A stretch of DNA of 64,000 bases from NCBI GenBank assembly GCA_014872785.1, contig WKFJ01000024.1:44861-108860 (forward strand), given 5' to 3'. Below the pieces are notes generated by a model. It was not told where the DNA came from, ran no database searches, and saw only the letters and a program-made list of their open reading frames with translations. Positions within the stretch are counted from its first letter, which is position 1. Every line of letters begins with the position of its first letter. Positions 63,996-64,000 of this stretch are shown here, piece by piece. The DNA is from Alteromonadaceae bacterium (GTDB taxonomy: Bacteria; Pseudomonadota; Gammaproteobacteria; Enterobacterales; Alteromonadaceae). The position numbers and the translations under genes are program-made.

Positions 63996-64000
63996 TTCAC

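Noticed and set aside
1..64000. CRISPR arrays, tRNA or rRNA genes, transposases, prophage genes
   Set aside because: No regularly spaced repeats, no cloverleaf-like stretch and no transposase or phage protein were seen in any frame examined.

Overview
The window is a contiguous piece of a gammaproteobacterial chromosome. Gene order and protein style point to the Alteromonadales, probably Alteromonadaceae (Alteromonas/Glaciecola/Paraglaciecola-like). The evidence is the rpsU-yqeY-dnaG-rpoD block divergent from tsaD, plsY-folB-folK-uppP next door, a TtpC-type TonB system with DUF3450, many TonB-system and two-component genes, and moderate-to-low GC. I see no rRNA, tRNA, CRISPR array, prophage or insertion sequence. 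Most of the sequence is dense, ordinary chromosome.

Region by region: 1-5150 holds the 3' part of an outer-membrane beta-barrel gene whose stop codon abuts the start of a 1352-residue protein. That protein carries a PgsB/CapB-type (poly-gamma-glutamate synthase) Mur-ligase domain behind a roughly 700-residue helical extension. 5321-7511 is a BaeSR-like two-component pair. 7604-13276 has a small HTH-like protein, a LysR regulator, a structured intergenic repeat, a DmdC-like acyl-CoA dehydrogenase and a chemoreceptor. 13323-21389 is the macromolecular synthesis block (rpoD, dnaG, yqeY, rpsU), split by a VanZ-like protein, a sulfotransferase and a secreted M14 carboxypeptidase; a NUDIX lipoprotein lies beyond rpoD. 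21619-25680 carries tsaD, plsY, folB, folK, uppP and a HIT protein. 25713-30626 has a metallo-beta-lactamase-fold hydrolase, an HDOD protein, rdgC and an orphan sensor kinase.

30892-60764 is a phosphate island. phoB, phoR, a PstS-like binding protein and a prolyl-4-hydroxylase-like oxygenase overlap in one operon. Next come a large lipoprotein made of two copies of one domain, a TonB-dependent receptor, and a complete DUF3450-TtpC-ExbB-ExbD-TonB-TPR energising operon. After three unrelated genes follow ppx and ppk, a GcvR-like ACT protein, pstC-pstA-pstB-phoU with unusually long permeases, and a PiT phosphate transporter. I read good Pho-box-like 7-4-7 direct repeats upstream of phoB, the duplicated lipoprotein, the DUF3450/TonB operon and ppk. 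Sensing, outer-membrane uptake, inner-membrane uptake and polyphosphate storage therefore look like parts of one PhoB response. The window closes with mrcB (PBP1b), a secreted NTF2-like protein and a second structured intergenic repeat.

The two places most likely to hold undescribed biology are (1) the barrel plus giant PgsB-like synthetase, a possible Gram-negative route for making and exporting an amide-linked polymer, and (2) the Pho-controlled lipoprotein/TonB-receptor/TtpC system with its neighbouring 2-oxoglutarate oxygenase. All functional statements rest on motif reading without database searches.
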